Shown here: positions 1 to 9,078 of the stretch, piece by piece
How the letters are laid out: each line of letters starts with the position of its first letter
Numbering within the stretch: the stretch's first letter is position 1
Assembly: GCF_000217715.1 (NCBI RefSeq)
Contig: NC_015666.1
Span: forward strand, 1 to 64,000
DNA length: 64,000 nt
Reading direction: 5' to 3'
Source of the DNA: Halopiger xanaduensis SH-6
GTDB taxonomy: Archaea; Halobacteriota; Halobacteria; Halobacteriales; Natrialbaceae
Translations under genes and position numbers: made by a program
The notes under the pieces: generated by a model
Seen by the model: only the letters and a program-made list of their open reading frames with translations
The model's database searches: none
Told to the model about the DNA's origin: nothing

Positions 1-100
1 ATTAGTCGATCGACCGTTCAACCGTCGGAGTGAGAACGGTCCGACTGACAAACGGACGGCGACCTATGCCGCGGTTTCGCCCGTCGATCCCAGCCGACCC

Positions 101-110
101 GTTTTTAGGA
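101..110 (+). promoter_or_regulatory. TATA-like box for the DUF5800 gene
   Basis: The stretch GTTTTTAGGA is a T/A-rich island in GC-rich DNA, centred about 27 bases before the ATG at 132. That spacing fits a haloarchaeal promoter giving a leaderless mRNA that starts at or near the start codon, and it supports 132 over the upstream in-frame start at 30. Confidence 0.5.
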
Positions 111-131
111 CCCCATCCCGTACGAGCGGAC

Positions 132-329
132 ATGACGACCCTCGCGTTCGACGATGACGGCGTCGACGTCGTGTATGAAGGGACCGAATTCCGCCTCGAG
201 CGGGAGCTGATCGAGGAGGCGACGGAAAAGTCCTACTACGACGTCACCGACCACGAAGTGCTGAAGATCGTCGCAGAGCAGCCGAACCTGCAAGGCGAAC
301 CCCGCCGCGTCGGCGACATTCTCGACTGA
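132..329 (+). CDS. DUF5800 family small protein
   Basis: Encodes 65 residues, strongly acidic, beginning MTTLAFDDDGVDVVYEGTEF. It matches my memory of the short haloarchaeal DUF5800 proteins, whose function is unknown. An in-frame start exists at 30, but the extra residues are arginine/proline-rich and unlike the acidic body, and a TATA-like box is correctly spaced for a start at 132. No membrane segment or metal-binding cysteines are present. It converges on the chemotaxis transducer gene. Confidence 0.75.
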   Translation: MTTLAFDDDGVDVVYEGTEFRLERELIEEATEKSYYDVTDHEVLKIVAEQPNLQGEPRRVGDILD

Positions 330-371
330 GGGAATCGGCCGCTTCCACCCTCGAGCAGCGAACTATCCCTA

Positions 372-1976
372 TCAGTCGATGCGCCCTCGATTCTCGCCGT
401 CAGTTGCGACGGCGGCCCCGCCGGCCGCATCGGTCATTTCGAAGGCGTCGAGACGGTCCTCGAGTTCGGTCGCCTGCGCGGCGAACGCGTCGGTGCTCTC
501 CGAAACCTGCGCGATCGAGGCGGTCTGCTCCTCGGCCGCGGCGGAGACGCTCTGGGTTTCGTCCTCCGTCCGCTCGCTCGCGCCGACGACGTCCTCGACC
601 ATCGAGACCACTTCCTGCGCCGACGCCGCCTGCTGGTCCGTGGCGCGGTTTACCTCCTGAATGCTCATGTGGACCGTTTCGACGTGGTCCGTGATGTCCT
701 CGAGCGCGTCGATGCTTCCCTCGATAGTGGTGACGCCGTCGGTGACCTGATCGCGCATCCCCTGAATCTCGTCGACCGTTTCGGTCGTCGAGGACCGAAC
801 GTTTGCGATCTGTGACTCGATGCGCTGCGTCGCCTCGCTGGCCTCGCCGGCGAGCGATTTGATCTCGTCGGCGACGACGGCGAATCCGCTCCCGGCGCTG
901 CCGGCCGTCGCCGCTTCGATGGAGGCGTTCAGCGCGAGCAGGTTCGTCTGGTCGGCGATTCGGTCGATGAGGTCGACAATTTCGATGATCTCCCCGATGT
1001 CCTCGTCGAGGGCCTCCACCTTGGCCACAGTCTCTTCACTCGTTTGGCGGATATCCGCCATCGCGTCGGCCGCGTCCCTGGCGTTTGCTCGGCCCGCCTC
1101 GCCGCGCTCGGCGGCTTCCGTCGCGGTCGATGCGACGCCGTCGGCCGACGACGCGACCTCCTCGATGGTCGCCGAGAGGTCGCCCATCTCGTCGGCGACC
1201 GTCTGCAGGCTCCGCGTCTGCTCGGCGTTCGTCGTCGCGATCGATTGCACCGATTCGCTGACCTGCTGGCTCGCCCGCTCGACGTCGCTCGCGCTCTCGG
1301 TGACGGCGGTGCTCTCGGTCGCGACTTCGGTCGAAAACGCGCGCAGTTCCAGCATCGTCCGCTCGAGGTCGGCGAGCATCGCGTTGAACGCCGTCGCGAT
1401 GGCCGTCATCGCCTCGCTCTCGCTTTCGGGGTCCAGCCGTCGCGTGAGGTCGCCCGCCGCGGCTGCCTCCATGGTCCCTTTGAAGTCCGTCGCCGTCCGC
1501 TGGAGCGACTCGGTGAGCGCTTCGGCCTCCCGTTTGGACGATTCCGCGACGCTTCGGGCGTCCTCCGCGTCGCGTCGCGACTCCTCGGCCTCGGCTCGAG
1601 ACGCCTCGGCTTCTTCTCGGCGCCGATCGGCGGCTTCTTTCGCCGCGACGGCCTCGCGCCGCGATGCCTCGACGGAGCGTCGTTCGCGCTTCAGATCGAC
1701 GACGGCCGACAGCGAGCCGGTGGACGTGATGGCGAAGACGCCGGTCGTGATCCCGAGCAGGATGAGGCTCAACAGGTCCCAGAATCCGCCGCTGATGCCG
1801 AGCCACTCCGCGGCGACGACGCCCGCCCACAGCGCGCCGAGGAAACAGCCGAACGCGACGTTCGACCAGAAGCCGGCCTCGAGTTCGAACTCGAGGTAGT
1901 TCCGGATCGCGAGCGCGCCGCCGACGGCGAACGCACCGACGCCGACGACGTCGAACAAAGCGGTGATTGCGACCAT
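372..1976 (-). CDS. methyl-accepting chemotaxis-type transducer with N-terminal membrane region and no sensor domain
   Basis: Encodes 534 residues. The first ~85 residues hold three hydrophobic segments (about 5-25, 38-56, 63-85) with only short loops, so no extracellular sensor domain is visible. A long charged coiled coil follows (about 95-150), then a HAMP-like stretch ([15 protein letters not shown]) and the full signalling hairpin, with the conserved tip [19 protein letters not shown] near residues 335-353. Such proteins control CheA kinase activity in the archaellum chemotaxis system. It lies 3 bases after the small membrane protein gene ending at 1980, so the two are almost certainly co-transcribed. 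Lack of its own sensor suggests that the input comes from the membrane region or from the neighbour. Confidence 0.9.
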   Translation of the reverse strand: MVAITALFDVVGVGAFAVGGALAIRNYLEFELEAGFWSNVAFGCFLGALWAGVVAAEWLGISGGFWDLLSLILLGITTGVFAITSTGSLSAVVDLKRERRSVEASRREAVAAKEAADRRREEAEASRAEAEESRRDAEDARSVAESSKREAEALTESLQRTATDFKGTMEAAAAGDLTRRLDPESESEAMTAIATAFNAMLADLERTMLELRAFSTEVATESTAVTESASDVERASQQVSESVQSIATTNAEQTRSLQTVADEMGDLSATIEEVASSADGVASTATEAAERGEAGRANARDAADAMADIRQTSEETVAKVEALDEDIGEIIEIVDLIDRIADQTNLLALNASIEAATAGSAGSGFAVVADEIKSLAGEASEATQRIESQIANVRSSTTETVDEIQGMRDQVTDGVTTIEGSIDALEDITDHVETVHMSIQEVNRATDQQAASAQEVVSMVEDVVGASERTEDETQSVSAAAEEQTASIAQVSESTDAFAAQATELEDRLDAFEMTDAAGGAAVATDGENRGRID

Positions 1977-1979
1977 CGC

Positions 1980-2342
1980 TTACGCCTCCGGGGCGTCGAT
2001 GCCGACGCTCGTGTCGCTCTCGTCGTTCGTTCCGTTTTCGGCCGCCGAGTCGACTGCGTCCGCTGAGGCCGCTAGCAGCGCTTGCCGACGGTGGTAGACG
2101 GCGTACGCGAACGCGATTCCGGACCCCATAATGCCGACGCTGTGTTCGATGCCGTTAAACACGCCACCGAGCGCGATTCCCTCGGCGTTCGTCGCGATCA
2201 GCCCGGCGACGATACAGCCGTATCCGACGGCGAACCACTTCGCTTCCGACGTGTACCTGAGGAGTATCGGTGCCAGCCCGACGACCGACACGATCAGCAG
2301 GATCAGTTCTCCCGGCTCGAGTGCAGACAGTCCACTTGCCAT
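1980..2342 (-). CDS. small three-helix membrane protein paired with the transducer
   Basis: Encodes 120 residues from the ATG at 2342; a TTG five codons upstream is less likely. Three hydrophobic segments are visible (about residues 12-29, 36-53, 66-87), the last containing FNGIEHSVGIMGSG, followed by an acidic ~35-residue tail. I do not recognise a named family. The gene immediately precedes the transducer at 372-1976 with a 3-base gap. By analogy with haloarchaeal sensor-transducer pairs (for example sensory rhodopsin with Htr), it could be a sensing or anchoring partner. It is too short to be a rhodopsin and shows no retinal-lysine motif, so this role is inference. Confidence 0.75.
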   Translation of the reverse strand: MASGLSALEPGELILLIVSVVGLAPILLRYTSEAKWFAVGYGCIVAGLIATNAEGIALGGVFNGIEHSVGIMGSGIAFAYAVYHRRQALLAASADAVDSAAENGTNDESDTSVGIDAPEA

Positions 2343-2470
2343 GAGGGTGGCTCGCAAGACCTCGCAAAAAGCCTTCTTGCCGAACTGACGGAGAGAATGG
2401 ACGTCTCGAGAGATCTTCCGTTCGATTCCGACGGGACCGCCGAACCGGAACCGTCCCCTCGTCTATCGAG

Positions 2471-2941
2471 CTACCGATCGTCTTCCTCGCCCCGGTCCCG
2501 CGTGACCGTTCGATCGCCGTGCGGCGGCGCGTCTTCGTTGTCCTCGTGGCGGTCCGCACCGGCCTCGCCCTCGACCTGTGGCTGTGGTTTCCCGGCTCCG
2601 ACGCGTTGCTCCGATGCGTCGCCGTCTTCGCCGCCAGATCCGGCGTCGCTTCGCCGGCCGACGCTATGCTCGCCCCGCTCGACCGCCGGGTCGTCAGCAT
2701 CCCTCTCGCCCTCGAGGCGCACGACCTCGCCGGTGATCACACCGACGGAGTCGGGCTCGATCGGCACCGTCTCGTCGGTGTTCAGGTTCCAGCCGGGCCT
2801 TGCCTTGATCGACTCTAGCGCGTCGTGATCCGGCTCGACGAGGGCAGCGTCGTCCTCGACGGACGAGACGACGCCGATCTTCGTCCCGCCGGAGTCCTCG
2901 ACAGTCTTTCCCACGTCGTCCTCGGTGAAGGTCGCGCACAT
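2471..2941 (-). CDS. PRC-barrel-like domain protein
   Basis: Encodes 156 residues from the ATG at 2941, beginning MCATFTEDDVGKTVEDSGGT. Residues 1-75 have the small beta-barrel pattern of PRC-barrel proteins (DDVGKTVEDSGGTKIGVVSS, then a second half with GVITGEVVRLEG). The C-terminal half is a hydrophilic, charged and probably disordered tail. Haloarchaea carry many such proteins; PRC-barrels occur in RNA processing and photosynthetic reaction centres, but here the role is unknown. An upstream in-frame start at 3049 would add a basic, cysteine-rich segment unlike haloarchaeal proteins, so it was rejected. Confidence 0.75.
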   Translation of the reverse strand: MCATFTEDDVGKTVEDSGGTKIGVVSSVEDDAALVEPDHDALESIKARPGWNLNTDETVPIEPDSVGVITGEVVRLEGERDADDPAVERGEHSVGRRSDAGSGGEDGDASEQRVGAGKPQPQVEGEAGADRHEDNEDAPPHGDRTVTRDRGEEDDR

Positions 2942-3089
2942 ACTCGAGGGGCGGCGCCCGCGGGGAAAGCCGCTGTTGCCTGCAGCAGCACCCCGCCTGC
3001 ACAGCTGAAACTGCCACTGACGGCCCGCATTCGCAGCCCCAACGTCCAATGGCGATGATCGCTCGAGTACGTAGCGGAGCGGACAGTCT

Positions 3090-3899
3090 ATGAGTTCGCA
3101 CTCGCACTCGCACTCGGACGATCGGCGGACGGGCGACGAAGCACCGGACGTAACGACTGCGTCGGATCGGGAGGGAGCGGCGTCGCAGGGGAACGTCGGC
3201 CGCGGCGAGCGCGTCGCCTCGGTCGCGCTGGGCGGGCTCCTCGTCGCGCGGGGCCTTCGACGAGGGTCGTTCGGCGGCGCGGCGACCGCGCTCGCCGGCG
3301 GTGCGCTCGTCTATCGGGGAATCACGGGCCGAAGTCGGCTCTACCGGCTGCTCGAGTCGAGCCCCGTCGATACGGAACGGTTGGAATCGCAACCGATGGC
3401 CGAGACGGAGCGGCCGACGGTCGACCGGTCCATCACCGTCGGCGAGGACGCCGACGAACTCCCGGCGTACTGGCGCGATCCGGACCGGTTGAGCCGGATC
3501 GTCGGCGAGTTCGCCGAGATCTCCGACGTACCCGGCGGCGACGGCCACCGGTGGCGGGTGCAGGGCCCCCTCGATCGAACGTTCGAGTGGGAAACCCGAC
3601 TCGTCGAGGATGACGAGGAGCAACTGCGCTGGGAGGCCCGCGAGGGCGCGTCGGTGCCGCACGAGTACGCGATCTCGTTCGAGCCGGAGCCGGGCGGCCG
3701 GGGCACGATCGTCACGCTCGAGGTCGAGTACGAGCCGCCGGGCGGGGCGGTCGGCGACGCGGCGATGGACCGACTCGGGTTCGCCCCCGAGATCGTCGCC
3801 GGACGGATTCTGGGGCGGTTCAAGAGCCTCGTCGAGACGGGCGAGATTCCGACGACCGAGGACAGCATCTCCGCCCGCGGCCGCGGAGATACGGTGTGA
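3090..3899 (+). CDS. SRPBCC (START/cyclase-like) family membrane-associated protein
   Basis: Encodes 269 residues. The N-terminus is an unusual Ser-His run (SSHSHSHSDD), and residues 45-85 include a glycine/alanine-rich hydrophobic pair of segments resembling DUF2892/YgaP-type membrane hairpins. From about residue 105 a SRPBCC-like fold is suggested by SITVGEDADELPAYWRDPDR, the pattern of coenzyme Q-binding/cyclase-like proteins (ITV..PAD.VFAYWRD). The fold binds hydrophobic ligands, and no ligand can be assigned here. It stands alone between convergent and divergent neighbours. Confidence 0.8.
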   Translation: MSSHSHSHSDDRRTGDEAPDVTTASDREGAASQGNVGRGERVASVALGGLLVARGLRRGSFGGAATALAGGALVYRGITGRSRLYRLLESSPVDTERLESQPMAETERPTVDRSITVGEDADELPAYWRDPDRLSRIVGEFAEISDVPGGDGHRWRVQGPLDRTFEWETRLVEDDEEQLRWEAREGASVPHEYAISFEPEPGGRGTIVTLEVEYEPPGGAVGDAAMDRLGFAPEIVAGRILGRFKSLVETGEIPTTEDSISARGRGDTV

Positions 3900-3958
3900 C
3901 GTAGCGGAACACCGTTGCTCGTCCGCGTTTTCGTTGACGCCCGAATCAAAATCCCGGG

Positions 3959-5119
3959 TCAGGGCGCCGACACGTCGACTTCGGGCGGCGCCGATTCGGG
4001 TTTCGACTCGTCGAAGAACCCCTCGACGCCCTCGAGGGCGAGGACGAACTCCGGGCCGAACGCGCCGGCCGGCGTCTGGAACCCGTCTTCGGCGTCGCCG
4101 GCGAGAACCCGTTCGGTAGCGGCCAGGGCAGCCTCGACGGTCACGACGTAAGCGTCCGGCGTTTGCAGCCGGGAGACGACGCGCTCGGTCGGCTCGCCGC
4201 TCTCGTCGCCGCCGAACTCGCCGCCGTCGTCTTCGACGCGCGCTTCGCCCCAGACGTACGTCGAGCCGCGCTTTCGCGACCGCGAGGACGGCCCTTCACG
4301 GACCAGTCCCGCGAACCACTTCAGCCCCTCGCGGACTGGCGTCGGCTCGAGCAACGGCGCGAGGTACCGGTGCGATTTCAACGCGAGTCGGGCGGGCTGG
4401 GGCATCAGCGCGTAGACGGCGACGTTCGGCACCCCGGTCGTATAGTGGGCCGTCGAGACGTCGCCCGTCGGCATCGTGACCGCGGGGCGCTCGCCGCGGC
4501 CGAAGTCGATCCGGCGGGTTCGCCACGCGGTCGGCACGTGCTCGAGGCGGCCGTCGCGGTAGACGGCGCCGCCGTCCTCGAAGCCTTCGATGAGGGTCCT
4601 GACGGTGCCGATAGAGGGCGGGCGCAGCGAGTCGACCCCCATGGCGAGGGTGGTAGCCTCGGGGAGCCGGTCGACGAGGTGGGCGGCGAGACAGTCCATC
4701 GGCACCGCGGAGAACGCGGCGGCCGGCAACAGCGTGACGCCGGCATCCGCCCCGTCGGCGTCCCGGTCCGCGATCGATTCGATGACCGGAATCTCGCCCG
4801 TGATGTCCACGTAGTCGGTACCGGTGCGGACGCAGCCCTCGACGAGCGGCCCGGCCGTGTTCGAGAACGGCCCGGCGCAGTTCAGCACGCAGTCGGCCTC
4901 GGCCCGCTCGAGCGCCTCGGCGACGGTGTCGGGGTCCTCGAGCGCGAAGCGGTAGCCGGGGCGCTCGAGGTCGTCGACCTGTTCGCGTAACCGGTCGCCG
5001 TTGCGACCCGCCAGGAGCAGGTCGAAGTCGGCGTCGCCGTCCTCGATGCGGTCGATCGCTTCCCGTGCCATGAGGTTGCCGACGAACCCGTACGACCCGT
5101 AGAGCAGTACCGATGGCAT
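3959..5119 (-). CDS. saccharopine dehydrogenase-like / trans-acting enoyl reductase family protein
   Basis: Encodes 386 residues from the ATG at 5119. It starts MPSVLLYGSYGFVGNLMARE, a Rossmann nucleotide-binding motif (GSYGFVG, residues 8-14). Then come the family's AGRN motif, a CAGPF motif around residue 92, and DYVDITGE, all typical of the saccharopine dehydrogenase NADP-binding/enoyl reductase group (Pfam Sacchrp_dh_NADP). The substrate is unknown; relatives act on lipids or amino-acid derivatives. Upstream in-frame starts extend into basic sequence overlapping the next gene and were rejected. It follows the HNH-like gene on the same strand by ~76 bases. Confidence 0.85.
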   Translation of the reverse strand: MPSVLLYGSYGFVGNLMAREAIDRIEDGDADFDLLLAGRNGDRLREQVDDLERPGYRFALEDPDTVAEALERAEADCVLNCAGPFSNTAGPLVEGCVRTGTDYVDITGEIPVIESIADRDADGADAGVTLLPAAAFSAVPMDCLAAHLVDRLPEATTLAMGVDSLRPPSIGTVRTLIEGFEDGGAVYRDGRLEHVPTAWRTRRIDFGRGERPAVTMPTGDVSTAHYTTGVPNVAVYALMPQPARLALKSHRYLAPLLEPTPVREGLKWFAGLVREGPSSRSRKRGSTYVWGEARVEDDGGEFGGDESGEPTERVVSRLQTPDAYVVTVEAALAATERVLAGDAEDGFQTPAGAFGPEFVLALEGVEGFFDESKPESAPPEVDVSAP

Positions 5120-5195
5120 GGGAACGAGTGCGCCGGGCCGGCGGGTAAGCGGTTGCCCGGCGACTGCCGTCCGGAAAGGGTCACCGCCGTCCCGT

Positions 5196-5723
5196 TCAGT
5201 CGTCCTCGCCGTACCGCTCCGCGGCCGACTCGAACCCCAGTTCGTCCTGCTCGCGGCCGCGGCGCTGCTCGAGGGCGGCGATCGCGTCCGGATCGGGCGC
5301 GGCATCGTCGGTAATCCGGGCCCAGGAGTTGTGGACCTTCGCGTGGCACCAGCGACAGAGGTAGATCGTGATCTCGTGGGACAGCGTCTCGCCGTCCCGA
5401 TCGTAGGAGAGGTGGTGTTCCTCGAGCAGCGGTCGTTCGTCGTCGTGGGCCATCCGCTTCTCCTCGAGGCCGCAGCGGACGCACTCCCGGTCGTGGTTGC
5501 GCGACCGAAAATGGGGGCAGTCGGCCCACGACCAGTCGGTTTCGGGGTCGACGACGGGACACTCGTAGTCGTCGCTGGCCCGCTCGCGGGCGAACTCGGG
5601 GTCGTGCTCGTAGTGATCGAAGGCGTAGCGACACGTTCCCTCGCCGGTGAGGTAGTCGCAGACGCCGGCGAACTCGTAGGGATCGTCGACGCCGACCGGC
5701 GTTCCGCGCGGCGTTTTCTCCAT
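5196..5723 (-). CDS. HNH-like cysteine/histidine-rich protein (DUF7097-like)
   Basis: Encodes 175 residues. Two cysteine/histidine clusters are visible: CVRCGLEEKR near the middle, and LLEEHHLSYDRD followed by LCRWCHAKVHNSWARI, which resembles the beta-beta-alpha-metal core of HNH nucleases (EHH, then LC..CH...HN). An earlier set (VCDYL, GTCRYAFDHYEHD, DCPHF) may bind a second zinc. Whether it is an active nuclease cannot be told. I associate it with a haloarchaeal family of unknown function. It is upstream of, and on the same strand as, the enoyl reductase-like gene and diverges from the chemoreceptor at 5872. Confidence 0.7.
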   Translation of the reverse strand: MEKTPRGTPVGVDDPYEFAGVCDYLTGEGTCRYAFDHYEHDPEFARERASDDYECPVVDPETDWSWADCPHFRSRNHDRECVRCGLEEKRMAHDDERPLLEEHHLSYDRDGETLSHEITIYLCRWCHAKVHNSWARITDDAAPDPDAIAALEQRRGREQDELGFESAAERYGEDD

Positions 5724-5828
5724 TGCGGTCGCCCGATCTACGGCGCGGACGATGTTGAATCGTTTCGTTTGTTCCGGTCGCTACTCGCCGGCAGCGGCGT
5801 CCCGAATATCGATTCTGATAACGAGAGG

Positions 5829-5861
5829 GGTTACCAACATAACTATTACCAATTGGTTACC
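5829..5861. promoter_or_regulatory. inverted repeat upstream of the chemoreceptor gene
   Basis: Perfect 9-base arms GGTTACCAA (5829-5837) and TTGGTTACC (5853-5861) flank a 15-base A/T-rich spacer that itself ends in ATTACCAA, and ACCAATTGGT (5848-5857) is a second palindrome. The whole lies in the local A/T-rich stretch 11-43 bases before the ATG at 5872. This is the position expected for a promoter and operator; the regulator is unknown. Confidence 0.45.
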
Positions 5862-5871
5862 TTCCGTGAGT

Positions 5872-8502
5872 ATGCTCGGGCCACTTCGGCGATTAATCCC
5901 GTCATTTGTTCGACGGCGGTACGCACTCAAGTTCGGCATTGCACTGCTCGTCCTCGGCCTCTCGGTCGGGGCGATGGGACTCGTTGCGACGGGGGCGCTC
6001 ACCGATAGCGTCGAGAGCTCCGTCCTCGAGGACCAGGAATCGACCGCGCGTCAGGAGGCGTCGGCGCTCGACGAATGGGTTGCGGAACACGAACGCTTCC
6101 TCTCGTCGACATCGAAGGCGCCCGTCGTTCAGAACGGGAACGACGAGGAAATCAACGACTACCTGCTCTCGCTCCGCGGCGAGGTACCCGAAGAAGCGGA
6201 GCACGTCCTCTACGTCGATCGGACGACCGGCGAGGTCATCGCCGACACCGGCCAAGACGTCGGCATCGAGAACGTCAACGATGCAAACTTCCCCGACGGG
6301 GACCGCCTCGAGGGCGACCTCTTGATGGGCGACGTTCAGCGAACCGAACCCTACAAACTGTTCGGCGACAGCGAGCGCGCCGATCGACCGGCGATCTCCT
6401 ACTACGTCGCGACCAGCGAGGACCGCGCGCTCGTCTACACGGTCAACCCGTCGGAGCGACTCCTCTACAGTTCCTCGAGTGTTGTGACGGTCGTCGACGG
6501 CGAGGGACGGATCGTCGGCGACAGCTCCTTCCTCGGGTACAACACCGGCGAGCCGGTCTTCCTCGAGTCCTACGGCGACGACGCCGTCCTCGAGACCGCG
6601 GCGAACGGGGGCACCGGCGCCACCGTGATCGATCGGGCGCCGAGCGAGACGCTCCAGGGTGCGCCCTACCAGTTCACGCCGGACAGCTACGTCGTCGGCT
6701 ACGCGACGACCGACGCCGGCTGGACCGTCCTCGTCCACACGTCCGAGGCCGACGCCTTCGGCTTCGTCAACGCCGTCAACCAGTACGGGATCGGCGTGAC
6801 CGCCGTCGTCGTCCTGCTGATCGGATCGGTCGGCGCGGTGCTCGGGCGCAACACTTCGAAGTCGATCGACCGCCTGAAGTCCAAGGCCGCCGCGATGGAG
6901 GACGGCGACCTCGACGTCGACCTCGAGACGAAGCGGATCGACAGCATCGGCCGGCTCTACGACGGCTTCGACTCGATGCGCGTCGCGCTTCGCGAACAGA
7001 TCGAAGACGCCGAAGCGGCCCGCGAGGAAGCCGAGCGCGAACGCGAGCGCGTCGAGCGGATGAACGACCACCTCGAGGCGAAAGCCGACGAGTACAGCGC
7101 CGTGATGCAGGACGCCGCGGACGGCGACCTCACCGTCCGGATGGAGCCCGAGAGCGAGAACGAGGCCCTGACCGAGATCGGCGAGGAGTTCAACGCGATG
7201 CTCGCCGACCTCGAGGCGACCGTCGCCGGCCTGAACCAGTTCGCGACCGACGTCGCGACGGCCTCCGAGGAAGTGACCGCCTCGAGCGAGGAGGTCCAGC
7301 GGGCCAGCCGCGAGGTCAGCGAGTCGGTCCAGGAGATTTCCGACGGCGCCGACCGGCAACACCAGTCGCTGCAGTCGATCGACTCCGAGATGAACACGCT
7401 CTCGACGACGACCGAGGAGATCGCCGCCTCCTCGAACGACGTCGCGGACGTCGCGGCGCGGACGGCCGAAACCGGACGCGGCGGCCGCGAGACCGCCGAG
7501 GCGGCGATCGACGCCTTCGACGACCTCGAGGCGGAGTACGAGGACGTCGTCGCCGAGTTCGAGCAGCTCCGCAACCAGATCAATCAGATCGAGTCGCTAA
7601 CCGATACGATCGCCGAGATCGCCGATCAGACGAACATGCTCGCGCTGAACGCCAACATCGAGGCCTCTCGCTCGGCGGACGGCGCCGACGCGGAAGGGTT
7701 CACCGCGGTCGCGTCCGAGGTCAAGCAGCTCTCGGCGGACACGAAGGAGGCCGCCGCGGAGATCGACGAGCGCCTCGACGCGCTCCAGAGCCAGACCGAG
7801 GAGTCGGCCGACGTCGTCGATCGGACCAGCGAGGAGATCGAACGCGTCAACGACCTCGTGACCGACGTGGTCGCGTCGCTCGACGACATCGCCGAGTACG
7901 CGGCCGAGACCAACGACGGCGTGCAGGAGATCTCCTCGGCCACCGAGGAGCAGGCGGCGGCCACCCAGGAAGTCGTCGCGATGGTCGACGAAGTCGCCTC
8001 GATCTCCGAGGAGACGACCGCCGAGGCCCAGACCGTCGCCGCGGCCGCCGAGGAACAGACCAGTTCCATGCAGGAGGTTTCGGCCTCCGCGGATCGGCTC
8101 AGCCACCAGGCGACGCGCCTCTCCGGCGCGCTCGACCGCTTCGAGACCGACGTCGAGGGCGACGGTCTCGAGTTCGAGCTCGAGGGTGACGCTCCCGAAC
8201 CGGTCGACGAGGTGACCGAGACGAGCGCGCCAGAAACGACCGACGCAGCGATCGCGGACGCCGAGCCGGGCACCGACGAGGCCGACGACGGTGACGACGC
8301 GGATCCGCTCGCGTTCGTCGAGAAAACGGACGAGGCCGACCTCGAGTCCGACGCGGCGGGAACCGACGGTGACGAGCCGAACGACGCCACCGGCGAGACG
8401 TTCGAGTTCGAGGGGCCGACCTCGACCTCGAGTTCGGACGCCGACGAAGAACCAGAGCGCCCCGACGAGGACGACGAGACGCGAAACGCCGCGAACGAGT
8501 AA
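5872..8502 (+). CDS. methyl-accepting chemotaxis transducer with extracellular Cache-like domain
   Basis: Encodes 876 residues from the ATG at 5872 (MLGPLRRLIPSFVRRRYALK). The layout is: TM1 about residues 18-43; an extracellular region of ~260 residues with double-Cache-like features (VLYVDRTTGEVIADT, a later GEGRIVGDSSF, and GWTVLVHTS before the membrane); TM2 about 305-328; HAMP; a second HAMP-like unit (MQDAADGDLTVRMEPESENE); then the MCP signalling hairpin with tip IADQTNMLALNANIEAS near residue 583. An acidic ~120-residue tail follows. Cache domains usually bind small molecules such as amino acids or organic acids, and the ligand here is unknown. Translation from an earlier in-frame start (5752) would read through the promoter-like region and was rejected. 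Confidence 0.92.
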   Translation: MLGPLRRLIPSFVRRRYALKFGIALLVLGLSVGAMGLVATGALTDSVESSVLEDQESTARQEASALDEWVAEHERFLSSTSKAPVVQNGNDEEINDYLLSLRGEVPEEAEHVLYVDRTTGEVIADTGQDVGIENVNDANFPDGDRLEGDLLMGDVQRTEPYKLFGDSERADRPAISYYVATSEDRALVYTVNPSERLLYSSSSVVTVVDGEGRIVGDSSFLGYNTGEPVFLESYGDDAVLETAANGGTGATVIDRAPSETLQGAPYQFTPDSYVVGYATTDAGWTVLVHTSEADAFGFVNAVNQYGIGVTAVVVLLIGSVGAVLGRNTSKSIDRLKSKAAAMEDGDLDVDLETKRIDSIGRLYDGFDSMRVALREQIEDAEAAREEAERERERVERMNDHLEAKADEYSAVMQDAADGDLTVRMEPESENEALTEIGEEFNAMLADLEATVAGLNQFATDVATASEEVTASSEEVQRASREVSESVQEISDGADRQHQSLQSIDSEMNTLSTTTEEIAASSNDVADVAARTAETGRGGRETAEAAIDAFDDLEAEYEDVVAEFEQLRNQINQIESLTDTIAEIADQTNMLALNANIEASRSADGADAEGFTAVASEVKQLSADTKEAAAEIDERLDALQSQTEESADVVDRTSEEIERVNDLVTDVVASLDDIAEYAAETNDGVQEISSATEEQAAATQEVVAMVDEVASISEETTAEAQTVAAAAEEQTSSMQEVSASADRLSHQATRLSGALDRFETDVEGDGLEFELEGDAPEPVDEVTETSAPETTDAAIADAEPGTDEADDGDDADPLAFVEKTDEADLESDAAGTDGDEPNDATGETFEFEGPTSTSSSDADEEPERPDEDDETRNAANE

Positions 8503-8602
8503 GCGGTCGAGCTTTCGATCGGGGACGACGTCGATTCGCGGACCGGTCGACGCCCCGCCGCGGGCGTGACCTTTTTGATGGCACCGCGCCGAGTGGTCGG
8601 CA

Positions 8603-8965
8603 GTGCAGCTCGTTCACAGGCCCGAGAACGGTTCATCGACGGTTCTCGCGACGACGGTCGATTTCGCGGACTCGGTTTTGAGCCAACTGCGCGGACTCAT
8701 GTTCCGCCGCTCGATTCCCGACGATTACGCGCTCGCGTTTCGGTTCGATTCGGTCGAGACGCAGGACGTCCACATGCTGTTCGTCTTCTTTCCGATCGAC
8801 GTCGTCTGGCTCGTCGACGACACCGTCCAGCGCGTCGAGCGGTTGCGGCCTTGGCTCGGTTTCAAGCGGGCCGAAGCCGACACCATCGTCGAACTCCCCG
8901 CCGGCACCGCCGACGATGTCGAACCCGGCGACAGGCTGCTGCTCGTGGGATCGGACGAGGAGTGA
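8603..8965 (+). CDS. DUF192 family protein
   Basis: Encodes 120 residues from a GTG at 8603. It shows the DUF192 pattern: an early RGLMFRRSIPDDYALAF (family consensus RGLM.R..L....GMLF), then DVHMLFVFFPIDVVWLVDD and a closing ADTIVELPAGTADD before a hydrophobic end. DUF192 is a small beta-rich family of unknown function found in bacteria and archaea, often exported; here no signal peptide is seen. It stands alone between the chemoreceptor and the leuA-type gene. Confidence 0.85.
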   Translation: MQLVHRPENGSSTVLATTVDFADSVLSQLRGLMFRRSIPDDYALAFRFDSVETQDVHMLFVFFPIDVVWLVDDTVQRVERLRPWLGFKRAEADTIVELPAGTADDVEPGDRLLLVGSDEE

Positions 8966-9044
8966 CCGTACCGGCCATCGGTCGCTCGGCAGGCCGTACC
9001 GCACCGCCACGTACCACGGGACACCACCGCACGGAACCGGCGGC

Positions 9045-9050
9045 TTTAAG
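9045..9050 (+). promoter_or_regulatory. TATA-like box before the leuA/cimA leader ORF
   Basis: TTTAAG sits about 32 bases before the ATG at 9079 and about 96 bases before the GTG at 9143. Spacing predicts transcription starting around 9073-9079, next to the short ORF and well before the synthase start. Confidence 0.4.
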
Positions 9051-9078
9051 GCGAGGTGTTCCGATAGGACGAGATACA

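Noticed and set aside
6075-8189. A 704-codon plus-strand open frame within the chemoreceptor
   Set aside because: Arg/Gly-rich shadow of the real gene in another frame; no domains.
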